Shown: positions 18,443-29,206, numbered from the stretch's first letter. The stretch: 64,000 nucleotides of DNA from CAVORD01 sp963698535 (GCA_963698535.1 CAVORD010000006.1:33415-97414), one strand, 5' to 3'. Notes: generated from the letters alone by a model not told the origin. Numbers and translations are program-made.

Positions 18443-19240
18443 ATGGAAGAGAATATTACACCCTCAAAAGGCAGTTTGTTAAGGTTTAGAAATCTCGTGT
18501 TTCTTCTGACCGCTATCATAATGGTCCTGCTTGCTGTCGAAATTGTTGCTATCAAATTGCATCAAAGGGAGATAACAATGAAATACGGTCTTGAGGGTGC
18601 TACTGCCAAGGAGAACAGAGGCCTCTATTCTGAAAATACCATTGAGCTTCTGAGGAAGAAGGCATATCTTGCAGGAAGGATAGAGCTTGCAAAAACAGAT
18701 AGCATTACTCTGGTGGTTAGCCTGGCCGATTCGGTGTTGCGACTTGAGCTAAAAGGAGTGATCATCCATAAGGCACCTATCGTTGAATTCACAAAGAGCA
18801 GGATGTTTGAGGCAACGGATCAGTTTGCCATCAGCAACCTTTTATCAACTCCCGGGACTATTAATATCTACGACGGTACGCTTCCAAAGGAACCTATTAT
18901 GGTAAAGGTTGCTCCAAAAGATACTATAGAGGCTTTGAATAAACCTGATATTGCACCCGATACAGCATCCATTGAGCCTGTTTACTACTCACTCTCTCTT
19001 GATAATGGCATCAGGATCTCAATATCAGAAGTAACATCATCGGGTCGCAGAAGCCGACTGGCCGGGTTTTTCTTCAGAAGCCACGAAAGAGTTATGGATA
19101 TGACACATTACCTGGGAAGACTTATCAGGGGTAAGAAACCCGACCATTTTATGGACATCAGGGTGAAGGTTGATGCACGCGATGGGAGGATAATCTACCG
19201 GGCACTGCCTCATAACGCAAGGGTAACAGTGAGGTTATAA
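18443..19240 (+). CDS. Membrane-anchored protein of unknown function in the transpeptidase operon
   Basis: A 265-residue protein with a single N-terminal membrane segment (LVFLLTAIIMVLLAVEIVAI, about 18-37). A helical part (YSENTIELLRKKAYLAGRIE) is followed by a beta-rich periplasmic part. Phrases such as TDSITLVVSLADSVLRLELKGVIIHKAPIV, PKEPIMVKVAPKDT and VKVDARDGRIIYRALPHNARVTVRL suggest wall-binding or scaffold strands, but I do not recognise a named family. It starts 3 bp after the second transpeptidase gene and 21 bp before the nuclease gene, so it belongs to the same transcript. It lacks a YkuD active site of its own. Confidence 0.7.
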   Translation: MEENITPSKGSLLRFRNLVFLLTAIIMVLLAVEIVAIKLHQREITMKYGLEGATAKENRGLYSENTIELLRKKAYLAGRIELAKTDSITLVVSLADSVLRLELKGVIIHKAPIVEFTKSRMFEATDQFAISNLLSTPGTINIYDGTLPKEPIMVKVAPKDTIEALNKPDIAPDTASIEPVYYSLSLDNGIRISISEVTSSGRRSRLAGFFFRSHERVMDMTHYLGRLIRGKKPDHFMDIRVKVDARDGRIIYRALPHNARVTVRL

Positions 19241-19261
19241 TTGGATTCTTAACAATTGGAT

Positions 19262-20032
19262 ATGAGTCGTTCCACAGCTATTAAGACATTCATTCTTATA
19301 CTTATTCTGGTTTTACTTTTAATTTGGCTCCTGATTCCTGCCAGAAGTGACAATTTCACAATTACTGAAATACCCGAGCTTAAAGGGAATGAACTTATTA
19401 TTAAAAGAGAAGGCTTCACTGTCTGTTTCGATACTCTGAAAAGTCAGGCCCAATGGGTGGCATGGGAGATCACAAGAGAAGAGCTGACGGGGGCTGTTGA
19501 GAGGAGCGACAGGTTCAGAAGTGATCCACTACTGTCGCGATTTACAGATATGGCTACATCTTATTCCCGGTCGGGGTTTGACAGAGGTCATCTTGCTCCT
19601 GCAGGTGATATGACATGGAGCGATTCGGCAATGACACACAGTTTCTATTATTCAAATATCTCGCCACAGGATCCAAAGTTGAACAGGGGCCTATGGAAGA
19701 AGACCGAGGAGATGGCACGAAATGCTGCTGAAAAGAATGGCAGGGTTTTCGTTATTACAGGACCTCTCTTCTTCTCCTCCGATACCATTGTCCTAAATGG
19801 CAGACTCCCTGTTCCGGGCTCATTCTTTAAGGTCATTGCTGTAACTGGTTATAATAGTATTGAATCAATAGGATTTATATTCCCCAACAAGCCACCTGAG
19901 CAAACCCTTTTCTCATATTCCGTAACTGTTGACTCAATTGAAGCGCTAACGGGAATGAATTTTTTTCCAACCCTTCCATCGAAAGCAGAGAAAAGTGGGG
20001 AAGGGTCATTCACTGTATCATACTGGCAGTAA
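19262..20032 (+). CDS. Membrane-anchored DNA/RNA non-specific endonuclease (NUC family)
   Basis: I start at ATG 19262; a TTG two codons earlier is possible. The N-terminal membrane segment (TFILILILVLLLIWLLI) is followed by the beta-beta-alpha-metal nuclease domain with the catalytic motif FDRGHLAPAGDM (general-base His) at about residues 107-118 and the metal-ligand Asn in SNISPQDPKLNRGLW. It also has FVITGPLFF near the end of the core. The family cuts DNA and RNA without sequence preference. The anchor would place the domain in the periplasm, where it could degrade incoming nucleic acid. It is the last gene of the transpeptidase run. Confidence 0.88.
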   Translation: MSRSTAIKTFILILILVLLLIWLLIPARSDNFTITEIPELKGNELIIKREGFTVCFDTLKSQAQWVAWEITREELTGAVERSDRFRSDPLLSRFTDMATSYSRSGFDRGHLAPAGDMTWSDSAMTHSFYYSNISPQDPKLNRGLWKKTEEMARNAAEKNGRVFVITGPLFFSSDTIVLNGRLPVPGSFFKVIAVTGYNSIESIGFIFPNKPPEQTLFSYSVTVDSIEALTGMNFFPTLPSKAEKSGEGSFTVSYWQ

Positions 20033-20126
20033 CAAACAAAGAGGCAGTCAGTTAAGTTTTTTGACAGAAGTTATCAGGTGAATCTTTTTTTTGTATCTTG
20101 TTAATGTCTGTTATGAATGATCTGCA

Positions 20127-23043
20127 ATGCGAAGAAGCATTTTTCTGGTATTAACCTTATTCTTGACCAATCTTTATGCTATTGGCCAGAGCTACCCGTT
20201 TCGTCATTATACGGTTCAGGATGGACTGGTTCAGACTCAGATCACGACACTTTTTCAGGATAGCCGCGGGTTTATCTGGATAGGTACCAGAAATGGCCTG
20301 TCACGGTTCGACGGGCTCGAATTTGTAAATTATTCAACGAGAAGTGGTCTTCCCTCAAATTATATTTTAAATATTAGTGAAGATAATTCAGGAAAGGTTC
20401 ATGTACTGACAAAAGAGGGTCTCTCTCTTTTTGACGGAATCGGTTTCAGGTACTTTCCGGCTCCGGACCACCTCGGGGAATTTCATAGTATTATCAAGCA
20501 TACTGAGTACGATCCATCTTTGGGATTTATTTTAACTTCCTTTGATAGTGAGAATAGATTTGTATCGTATTTCCGGAACGGAAGTTATGTGCTTGCGGAT
20601 AAAACAGTAGTAAGCGAAGCAATAGGTGTCACTGATTCAGTATTTTTCAACGGAGAATACAGATCGGTTTTACAGCTGTTTCTTAACTCAGGTTTATTTT
20701 CTTCCCAATCATACAATGATTTTGTTTCTGCAGGAAATTTCGGATTTCTTTCAGACAAGGCATGTTACTTTTTCGGACCACATTATGAATTGTACAGGAC
20801 ATTTGATTTTGTGACACTGGAGCAGGTACCTTTGAAAGATACAACTATCACAGGGGGACCATTTTATTCGGTAGAATATGTTGAGAATAATAAGCTGATT
20901 TTCCGTGGTGCCGGTATTAAGTCTGGACTGAATTGGACTCAAGGGAGGGTAAACCTGGTGATGAAAGACAGGGATAACACAGTTTGGTTCGGAACAGATG
21001 AAGGACTATACCGATTGCAAACCATTGCTTTGCAAAACTTTACAGAAAGCGATGGCCTGGCGCGAAGTATATGGTCAATAGCCGAGGGTGGTGATGGTAT
21101 GATCTATTTTGCCTCTTTGGATGGTGTAATACAGAGTTATAACGGGGAAGAGATAAAAACGATCTATTCTCCACAGAAAAAGTATGGAGAAGCTTTCTAT
21201 ATGGGAGCCAAAAGGCTTTTCGACGGAAATATACTTTTCACAACGGGAACTGGTGTGTCAATATGGGCTGGCGGTAATCTAAGGCCTTACTCTCCGGCCA
21301 GGAGCCAGACAGAGATGGTATGGCAGGATCCCGCCGACACTGCAATTTATTTAGGTACCGTGGAGGAGTTGGTTCAGATAAAGAAGAATGGGACTATCAA
21401 AAGATATCCCTGAATTCAGACACGATAGTCTTGGCTGGGTGTCAGATATGGACAGGGATGATTCTGGTAACCTGTGGTTAATTACCAACAAGAGAGTTGC
21501 TAAATTAAGTGACGGGAAATTCAGCCTGCCTGATTCGAATCTGATAAGATCACACTGGTATTCCCTGAAATATGCAGGCGGTAAAATATGGATCGGCGGG
21601 CAGGCCGGTCTCTTTGTATTCGACGATAAGGCTGGCCGTTTCCTGGATGTTCTCGACGGGGAGATCAACAGATCTGTAAACCTTCTTGAAATGGTAAACG
21701 ATTCAATTCTGCTGGCAGGCAGAATGACTGATCTTCTTCTGGTCGATATTAAAGCGTATGCAAGGGGCGAGAAATCTTTCTGGCGCACCTTTGACAAAAC
21801 TGACGGATACCCGGGACTGGAGAGTGAACAGAATGCCGTACTGAAGGACAGGGACGGAAAGATCTGGATATCCACTACCGGCATGATTGTAAAGATCGAT
21901 CCTGATCTGCTTCTTACTTCCGGTAATAAACCTATGGTCTATTTTACTGGGTATGACATTATCTCAAAGAACAGTGAAGATGAAGTTGTAGTTCCATTTA
22001 ATATCTATGATGATATCCCGGAGAATATAAGGCTCAGTTACAAAAACAATTCGCTTCGGATCTTCCTCTCTGTGATCTCAACAACCAATCCGGAAAAGGT
22101 TATGATAAAATACCGGTTCAGGGGCGACCGCGACTGGTCAGTTCCTGTAACGGGCAGAAGGATATTGCTGGCAGGACTGAAACCTGGTAAATATGAGCTT
22201 GAGCTGATGGCGGCTGGTGTAAACGGGTTATGGAGCGAAAGTCCGGAAGTGATTAGTATTCAAATAGTACCGGCATTCTGGCAGACTACCTTATTCTTTG
22301 TGATACTGGCAATTGTTGTTCCTCTGCTTGGTGGTATGGCAGGTTACTATTTTAAGGGCCGGAGGGCCAGAAGGAAGAGTGAGCGCGAAGCTTTGACAGA
22401 ACGGATAAAAACACTTCAGATCCAGAATATAGCACGACAATTTGATCCTCACTTTACATTTAATATAATTTCATCGGTGGGGAGTATGATAATGATCGAT
22501 GAAAAGGAGAAGGCTTATGATACCCTTTTGAGGTTTTCGGAAATTCTCAGGGGAATGCTCAATGATCCAGGCATAATACTTAAACCACTTGGGGAGGAGC
22601 TGGCTTTGGTTAACGATTATTGTATGCTTCAGGCTAACAAAATGGGGGAGGAGAGATTTAGCTACACTATGGAGATAATTGACGGTGCAGAGGTCTCTTT
22701 TTTGTTCCCGCGAATGGTGATCATCTCATTTGTTGAGAATGCGATCAAGCATGGTATAATGCCCAGTCTTAACGGTGGGGAGGTTGTCATATCTGTCTCT
22801 GCTGAAGGCGACGGTCTGCTGGTTAAAATTGCTGATAACGGGATCGGGAGAGCAGCGGCAAGAGAGCGGAAAACACCGGGTACAGGCAGCGGGACAAGAC
22901 TAACCGACACTCTTTTCGATTATCTTAATGAGGGCAAATCAGAAAAACTGACTTATCACATTGAAGATTTGACCAATGAGGATATGGAACCGTCAGGTAC
23001 CCTTGTATCAATAGATATTCCCGCACGGTTCAGAATATCCTGA
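20127..23043 (+). CDS. Propeller sensor histidine kinase (LytS-like), one frame break
   Basis: The protein has a signal peptide (LTLFLTNLYAIGQ). Two-component-propeller repeats follow (FRHYTVQDGLVQTQITTLFQ, DSRGFIWIGTRNGLSRFDG, DRDNTVWFGTDEGLYRL), then a Y_Y_Y-type Ig domain (KYRFRGDRDWSVPV, LKPGKYELELMAAGVNG), a membrane segment (LFFVILAIVVPLLGGMAGYY) and a His_kinase domain. The H-box reads ARQFDPHFTFNIISSV and the N-box SFVENAIKHGIM. The frame breaks at 21411; removing that T joins ...GTIKRYP to EFRHDSLGWVSDM. The kinase lacks a response regulator in the same protein and none is encoded nearby. Propeller kinases of this type often sense envelope or glycan signals; the ligand is unknown. 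Confidence 0.87.
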
Positions 23044-23171
23044 TCTCTATTTTTCAAAAAAGAAGCCCTTGTACGAACAATAAGGTCAAATTGTAGTTAA
23101 ATTTGCCGCAATTTGTTTTACTCGTCATCATAATGGTCAGCTAAAGCAGTTCCTGTTTCAAACAATAAGAG

Positions 23172-23927
23172 ATGAATCTAAGTGTCAGGGTTAAGATCCT
23201 AATCAGTTTCCTTCTTTTGGTAGCAATGCTTATCGCCGCAGGTGTACTTGCTATATACGAGTTCAGGAGACTGAGTTATTCGGTCAATGAGATCATAGAG
23301 AATAACTACAAGACAATTGTCGCTGCGGAAGAGATGAGAGATGCTCTTGAAAGGGAGGATAGCGGAATTCTTTTGTTAATGCTTGGTAATTTTGATGAGG
23401 GAAGAAAGAATCTTGCCAGGGCCGATTCCGTCTTTCTTGAATCTCTGGCAGTTGCATCAAGGAATATTACGGAACCCGGAGAGAAGGAGATAATAGACCG
23501 GATAGCCACCGGATATTCTCTTTTTAGTCAGCACTGGAAGAGACCCATAGTTGATACGGAGAGGCAGGGTAACCTGTTATGGTATACCAACGATGTCCAT
23601 CCATATTTCCTTCAGGTAAAGAGTGACCTGGAAAAACTGCTTGAGATAAACCAGGAGAGCATGTACCGCATTATTGCTGATATGCATGAGAAGGCAAAGA
23701 GAGCAATAATGCCCGGTATTATCGCCATTGGAGGAGCGTTGGTCTTTCTGTATCTGCTTAATTTTTTCATAAAGACATTTCTTGTATTACCTATCATCAA
23801 TCTGCTTGAAAAGATCAGAACTATGAGAGCAGGCACGAACCCATTCAGGGCTAATCCAAGGAGTAAGGATGAAATTGTAAATCTGGAGAGCGAAATATCG
23901 AAACTGATAGATCGTTCAGATAATTAG
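23172..23927 (+). CDS. 4HB/HAMP membrane sensor without output domain
   Basis: A 251-residue protein: N-terminal membrane helix (VRVKILISFLLLVAMLIAAGVL), a periplasmic four-helix-bundle-type region (about 35-180; EEMRDALEREDSGILLLMLG) and a second membrane helix (IMPGIIAIGGALVFLYLLNFF). A short HAMP-like segment follows (LPIINLLEKIRTMRAGTNPF...SKDEIVNLESEISKLI). It ends there, with no kinase, cyclase or methyl-accepting domain. A weak TAAATTTG box lies at 23098-23105. The trkH gene begins 11 bases later, so the sensor may gate or report on TrkH or act through an unlinked partner; this is inference. Confidence 0.75.
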   Translation: MNLSVRVKILISFLLLVAMLIAAGVLAIYEFRRLSYSVNEIIENNYKTIVAAEEMRDALEREDSGILLLMLGNFDEGRKNLARADSVFLESLAVASRNITEPGEKEIIDRIATGYSLFSQHWKRPIVDTERQGNLLWYTNDVHPYFLQVKSDLEKLLEINQESMYRIIADMHEKAKRAIMPGIIAIGGALVFLYLLNFFIKTFLVLPIINLLEKIRTMRAGTNPFRANPRSKDEIVNLESEISKLIDRSDN

Positions 23928-23938
23928 GACCCAGTGAT

Positions 23939-25374
23939 ATGAGAGCAGAAATTATTGTCAGGTATCTGGGATCAGTTCTCCTCCTTAATGCTGTTTTTCT
24001 TCTTATAGCGGCTTTTATCTCGCTTTTTCTTGGTGAGCCAAGCACCGGGGAGCTCTTTTTCTCAGCCTTCTTCTGTATCATACTCGGTATTTTCCCTATC
24101 ATCTTTGTGCCAAAAACCGATGAGCTCTCTTTTACCGAAGGGATGGTAATTGTAGTGGCAGGATGGGTAGTGACATGCATCATGGGTGCCTTGCCTTACC
24201 TTCTGTGGGGAGGGGAGTTCACCCTTGCCAATGCAATATTCGAAAGTGTCTCGGGATATACTACTACCGGTTCAAGTATTCTCACAAATGTTGAGGCTTT
24301 ACCAAAAGGGATGCTCTTCTGGCGATCATCCACACATTTTATCGGTGGTGTTGGAGTGATCTACTTCGCCCTCCTGATATTGCCACAATCGGCATCTTCC
24401 AGAGTGATTCTTTTTCATACGGAGACAAGTGATTATTCCCGGAAGAATTTTATGAATAACTCCCGACAGATTGTAAAGATCCTTGGAGTGGTGTATCTCG
24501 GACTTACACTGGCGGAGACAATATTGCTCTGGATAGCAGGGATGCCTCTTTTCGATTCACTTAACCACTCCTTTGCCACTATTGCAACAGGAGGCTTTTC
24601 GGTAAAAAACCTTAGCATAGGTTACTACAACAATGTAGCAATAGAAGTAATCATTACCTATTTATGATTCTCGCCGGTATACATTTCGGCCTGATTTTCG
24701 GAACCCTTACCGGCAAGAAGCATGGAGTCTTTAACAGCTCTGTGGCTAAAGCATATATTATCGTTCTTCTGTCTGGCATCGTTCTGGTTGCATTAAAGCT
24801 TTGGAGTGACGGACGCTATGACCTTCTTACTTCATTACGGCATTCCTCTTTTCAGGTAGCTTCAGTAGGAACGACTACAGGCTTTGCAACGGTGGATACT
24901 GCAAACTGGCCCCCTTTCACTCAGATCATCCTGATATATTTTATTATTCAGTGTGCGATGGTGGGGTCCACTTCCGGGGGACTGAAATTTGACAGGGTAT
25001 ACCTATTTATGAAATCTGTTAAGAGGCAGATCAAGTCGATAGCTCACCCCAATGCTGTCCTTGCACTTAAAATTGACGGGAGACCTGTTTCCGATCAGCT
25101 GGAGCGGCAAACGGTAATCTTTATACTTGCCTATATTCTCTTCTTTTTCCTGGTTACCATTATTCTTACTGCAATGAATGTTGACGGGATGACAGCCTTC
25201 TCTGCCTCCATTGCCACGATTGGAAATGTCGGACCGGGATTTGGTAATGTTAGCTCCCTCGGCAATTTCAGTTCAATACCCGATGCCGGAAAATATCTTC
25301 TCTCACTTAATATGCTGATGGGCAGACTTGAGATTTTCAATATTGTGGCCCTGGTAATGGTATTCAGGAGGTAA
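23939..25374 (+). CDS. trkH: Trk/Ktr-type potassium uptake membrane subunit, one frame break
   Basis: Successive membrane-pore-membrane units carry the filter motifs GYTTTGSSIL, TGGFSV, GTTTGFATVD and GNVGPGFG, which is the TrkH/KtrB selectivity-filter series. The frame breaks near 24662 (ITYL stop, then MILAGIHFGLIF in another frame). One missing base restores the family sequence, and the two halves together give about 478 residues, the usual length. The protein ends LGRLEIF-type (GRLEIFNIVALVMVFRR) as expected. It should import K+ with the TrkA/KtrA regulatory subunit, which is not in this window. It is probably co-transcribed with the HAMP protein. Confidence 0.88.
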
Positions 25375-25613
25375 TATAATAGCGATCGTATCTATAAATC
25401 AGTACTAAATATTCCTTTTTATTAAACATTCAGTTAATACTTTGATTATGTTAATCTTTTGGTAAACAATTAGTTGTTTCCTTTGTTACTATAATAGTAT
25501 GGTATCCCCCAAAAAAGGCTAAGAAGTTTACGTTAGTTCCTTTGGGAAATGATTAACTTACCTAACTAATAAGCTTGAAATCCACTTTTGTACGAATCAA
25601 TTAACAATCTGAA

Positions 25614-26768
25614 ATGAAAAAGGTAATTGTCCTGTTTGTTTTCTTATGCAGCATATCACTTTATGCTCAGTATCCTGTAGTTACGTTTAATTATGAGAGA
25701 TCCGGCTTCAATGAGGGACAACCTCTGCCATCGGAAACCTACTTTATTCTGAATGGTGCTGTGAGCACTCAGGTCAGGATGGTGGAGATGGTACTCTACG
25801 CCAATGCTGATCTTAAAAAGCAGGAACTGTATTCCAGCGTATGGAAGCGGGAGTTCAATAATACCAGGCAATCGTTTAGCATGCCTGTCCATTATAAGCT
25901 TCGGTCGGACAGGGATTATACAGTAGTATTAAACTATTACAGGGAGGCCCAGCAGGCTGAAATAGAGAACCTGCGACAGGAATTGAACTATACTCTTGAT
26001 GCTTATGTCGATCTCAATTTTATTCAGGGTAAGAAAAGTTTTTCCCTGGTAAAGAACAGTTCGGCAATGATATCCGATCTTAATTCCATTGTAAATGAGT
26101 CGCTAAAGAATTACAGGAGCCTTTCCAACTACAACTTTGAGGGTTTCTCAGATCTCGTAAGGGACCAGATCAAAGCAATTGAAGGGGTTAGTTATAATCG
26201 TATGTTCGGCAAAAAAGCCGACGCAGATGACCGTGAATCAAAATCTGCCATGTACCTGGAAAGATTAAAAACACATCTTCATCTTGAGGCTGCGCATATT
26301 TTTAACTCAGGTCTTCTTGCTACCGGCGACAGTAAGATCATAAAAAACTATCCTACTGTTGAACAGAAAAGTATAATTACGCTGAATTTTGGCTATGGTG
26401 GTGTTCTTCTTGACCATACAAGTGCTGAGACAACGATAGGGCACGGTGTTATGGCGGGACTTACAATACCCCTGGGCAAGCAGGCATTTGCTAAAGAGTT
26501 TTTTAGCCGGTCGGCAATTGTTACCGGTATTTACCTCAATGATTTTACGGGCTCGGGCGGTGAGAAACTGACAGGTCCGGTAATCAACAAACCCGTCTTT
26601 CTGGGTTTGGGATATAATATATTCCAGTTTATGAGGGTTACAGCCGGTGGTGTTGTCCTTACAGAAGTGAGCGGTACACAGGGCCTCACCCTGGGAGATA
26701 TTCAGGTTAAACCTTTTGTTGGGATCTCGGCAGACATTAATCTATGGATAGGGCTGAATAAGAGATAA
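25614..26768 (+). CDS. Secreted protein with predicted barrel-like C-terminal half, unknown function
   Basis: The 384-residue protein has a signal peptide (MKKVIVLFVFLCSISLYAQ). The N-terminal third is beta-rich (VTFNYERSGFNEGQPLPSE) and the middle is helical (EAQQAEIENLRQELNYTLDA, NSIVNESLKNYRSLSNYN). The end consists of alternating strands (IITLNFGYGGVLLD, GVMAGLTIPLGKQ, FLGLGYNIFQFMRVTAGGVVL, VKPFVGISADINLWIGL) typical of outer-membrane beta strands with a C-terminal aromatic or hydrophobic strand. I do not recognise a family. It leads a run of four envelope genes, with the OmpA-like gene 21 bases downstream. The 239-bp gap before it holds no clear promoter match. Confidence 0.65.
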   Translation: MKKVIVLFVFLCSISLYAQYPVVTFNYERSGFNEGQPLPSETYFILNGAVSTQVRMVEMVLYANADLKKQELYSSVWKREFNNTRQSFSMPVHYKLRSDRDYTVVLNYYREAQQAEIENLRQELNYTLDAYVDLNFIQGKKSFSLVKNSSAMISDLNSIVNESLKNYRSLSNYNFEGFSDLVRDQIKAIEGVSYNRMFGKKADADDRESKSAMYLERLKTHLHLEAAHIFNSGLLATGDSKIIKNYPTVEQKSIITLNFGYGGVLLDHTSAETTIGHGVMAGLTIPLGKQAFAKEFFSRSAIVTGIYLNDFTGSGGEKLTGPVINKPVFLGLGYNIFQFMRVTAGGVVLTEVSGTQGLTLGDIQVKPFVGISADINLWIGLNKR

Positions 26769-26789
26769 TAAAGAATATTTAGAAAGGAC

Positions 26790-29147
26790 ATGAAAAAAGG
26801 TTTCATAATACATGTTATTATCATCTGGTTTGTATCAATACCATTGGTCAGCGCTCAGCAAGATCTTTTTAAGTGGCGTATAGGTGGAGGAGCAGGTGTT
26901 ATGATGTACTATGGTGATCTGAATCAGAGGGTTTTTGCACCGGTACAGCCTTTGCTGGACCTCGACCCTGATTATTTGTCATATCAGCTCTCAGCAGAGA
27001 GGTCTCTATCCAAAGGGACATCTCTGAAATTATCTTTTACAAAAGGAAGATTTATTGCTAACGACAGAGCTATTGACAATAATGGTAACCTGCTAACCGA
27101 CAATACAAACTTCAACAGATCACTTAATTCACTGACCCTCATCAACGACCTTTCGTTAAGCTATTATTTCTATACCGATAATGACAGGATCTTTGGCAAA
27201 CGCGCTTTTGTCTCACCGTTCTTTTCACTTGGAGCCGGTATAACACATTATGTTGTGTACGGCGACCTGTTCGGAGCAGGAGGGACCCGATATTACTATT
27301 GGGGCGATAACACAATAAGAACACTTGCTGAGACCGACCCACTCAGTGCTACGGCAGTAGTAGTAAATCAGGATGGGGTTTTCGAGACCAATCTCTCAGA
27401 ACTGGAAACGGAGACGAGCTATTTACCTTATACTATATCATTCCCCCTTTCCGCAGGACTGAAATTCAGGCTTGGGAACAGATTGAACCTTAATCTGGAG
27501 TACTCTGTCAGATATACACTCACCGATCATATAGATGATGTGAGCGGAGACTTCCGGACCATCTATGATTCACCACTGCAGGAATATGCTTCTAACCCTG
27601 CAGGTATAGCAGGTACGATGAGAGGAAACAGCAGCAAACTTTCAGATATGTGGTCTTTCTCATCACTAACCCTTCAGTATAACTTCGGAAAGAGAAAAAG
27701 TACATACCGCCCACCCTATATCTATTCATCGGCAAAAAAAGGCGCTATTGCTGAAGAGACAAAGGGTGGTTATGAACCATGGATATCAGAAAAGAAAGCT
27801 GATGTTATAAAAGAAATTACTGTAGCAGCCGCTGTAAAGGGAGATAATGTTGTTGTTACCGATAGCAATAAGATCACGGGAAAATTGGTATTACCTGAAC
27901 AGAAATTTACAGATACTTTACAGTTCGTGACCGATTCCTTGTTTACTGAAGTGTATCCTGTTGATACCCTGATAAGGGAAGATATGGAACGTATGGAGAA
28001 CTTAAACGACAGTATCGTCATTAGCCGTGACAGTTCCATGATAAGTAACCCTTTCTTATTGAAAAGCAGAGATCCTCTGGTTGTAAAAAGGGATAGTGTT
28101 GCACTATATGTTGTAACCAAAGAGCCTGACCTCTATGCTGTCCAGACTGAACAACCGGCAGATTCAATTCTTAATGCCTCTTCAGATCAACTGTTCACCT
28201 CCGGTTCCCGTCAGGTTAGAATGTTTACACCGTTCAACCCAATGGAAGGTGTTGCTGATACATCCTTTAAGATAGGAGAAGAGAGCCAGTTTAACGATTA
28301 CATAATGGCACCGCAAAAGAGCTTCTCTGTGCAGCAGGCAGAAATAGCTCCACCGGCAGTGATGGCGGAGCAGGATGCTGAAAAGATACTGCTTCAGGAG
28401 AGGTTGAATATGGAAATTGAAAAATCACAGTTTTACCACGATCAGGTTATATTTATGCGTGAGCTGATGCTCAGCCTGAATATGAAAGATACCCTTGTGG
28501 TTAACCCTGGTGTTTCAGCCTCTTTAATTGATACATTAAAAGTTGCTGACCAGGCTCCGGTTGTAAAAAGTTTACCCGCTGCTGGTGATTCATTGGTTAT
28601 AAAGTCAGATCCTGTTTCCGACTATTTTATTGCACAAAAGAGAGCGGAAACAACAGAAAAGGCTGAAGTTATTGAGAAGAGTGGTTCGGGCGGACAACAG
28701 CTGGAGTATATGGCCGAAATGGGACTTTTGAAACAGAGAATACAAACACTTGAGAATCAGATATCTGTTTGGGTATCAAGATCAGGTAATATTGTTGATA
28801 CCGTGGAGGTTGCGCCAAAATATGAGATTCCGGGTACTGAGCTATTCTTCGAAACAGGTTCAACGGAGCTGAGCCCCACAGCATCAATATTGCTTAAGAA
28901 GATATCGGACTATCTCATCTCCGACACCGAAGGTGAATTGCTTATCAAAGGTTATTCAGATGTTACCGGTGATGCAGACAGAAATCTTGAACTCAGCATG
29001 AAAAGAGCTGAAACAGCAAAGAAATATTTTCTTGATAAGGGCATTGAGGAGAGCAGGATCAGAGTTGAATACTTTGGTGCCGACCTTAATTATCAGGGAG
29101 ACCTTCTCCGTTATGGCAGAAGGGTGGAGATAATTATTTTAAAATAG
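26790..29147 (+). CDS. Large OmpA-family outer-membrane protein
   Basis: A 785-residue protein with a signal peptide ending SIPLVSAQ. An N-terminal barrel-like region (GGGAGVMMYYGDLNQ, LRLNLNLEYSVRYTLTDHI) spans about 25-300. A long, less ordered linker with many Asp/Ser/Thr and Val/Leu-Asp-Thr phrases covers about 310-650. A short coiled coil (EMGLLKQRIQTLENQISVWV) leads to a C-terminal OmpA peptidoglycan-binding domain: ELFFETGSTELSPTASILLK, LLIKGYSDVTGDADRNLELS, and MKRAETAKKYFLDKGIEESR. The domain binds diaminopimelate in the wall and tethers the outer membrane. It sits in a four-gene run with two coiled-coil or anchored proteins of unknown role. Confidence 0.85.
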   Translation: MKKGFIIHVIIIWFVSIPLVSAQQDLFKWRIGGGAGVMMYYGDLNQRVFAPVQPLLDLDPDYLSYQLSAERSLSKGTSLKLSFTKGRFIANDRAIDNNGNLLTDNTNFNRSLNSLTLINDLSLSYYFYTDNDRIFGKRAFVSPFFSLGAGITHYVVYGDLFGAGGTRYYYWGDNTIRTLAETDPLSATAVVVNQDGVFETNLSELETETSYLPYTISFPLSAGLKFRLGNRLNLNLEYSVRYTLTDHIDDVSGDFRTIYDSPLQEYASNPAGIAGTMRGNSSKLSDMWSFSSLTLQYNFGKRKSTYRPPYIYSSAKKGAIAEETKGGYEPWISEKKADVIKEITVAAAVKGDNVVVTDSNKITGKLVLPEQKFTDTLQFVTDSLFTEVYPVDTLIREDMERMENLNDSIVISRDSSMISNPFLLKSRDPLVVKRDSVALYVVTKEPDLYAVQTEQPADSILNASSDQLFTSGSRQVRMFTPFNPMEGVADTSFKIGEESQFNDYIMAPQKSFSVQQAEIAPPAVMAEQDAEKILLQERLNMEIEKSQFYHDQVIFMRELMLSLNMKDTLVVNPGVSASLIDTLKVADQAPVVKSLPAAGDSLVIKSDPVSDYFIAQKRAETTEKAEVIEKSGSGGQQLEYMAEMGLLKQRIQTLENQISVWVSRSGNIVDTVEVAPKYEIPGTELFFETGSTELSPTASILLKKISDYLISDTEGELLIKGYSDVTGDADRNLELSMKRAETAKKYFLDKGIEESRIRVEYFGADLNYQGDLLRYGRRVEIIILK

Positions 29148-29206
29148 TAATGAATTGAGATCGCAACTGTGCGTAACTTTGAATTGAAACAGATAAAAGA
29201 GAGAAA

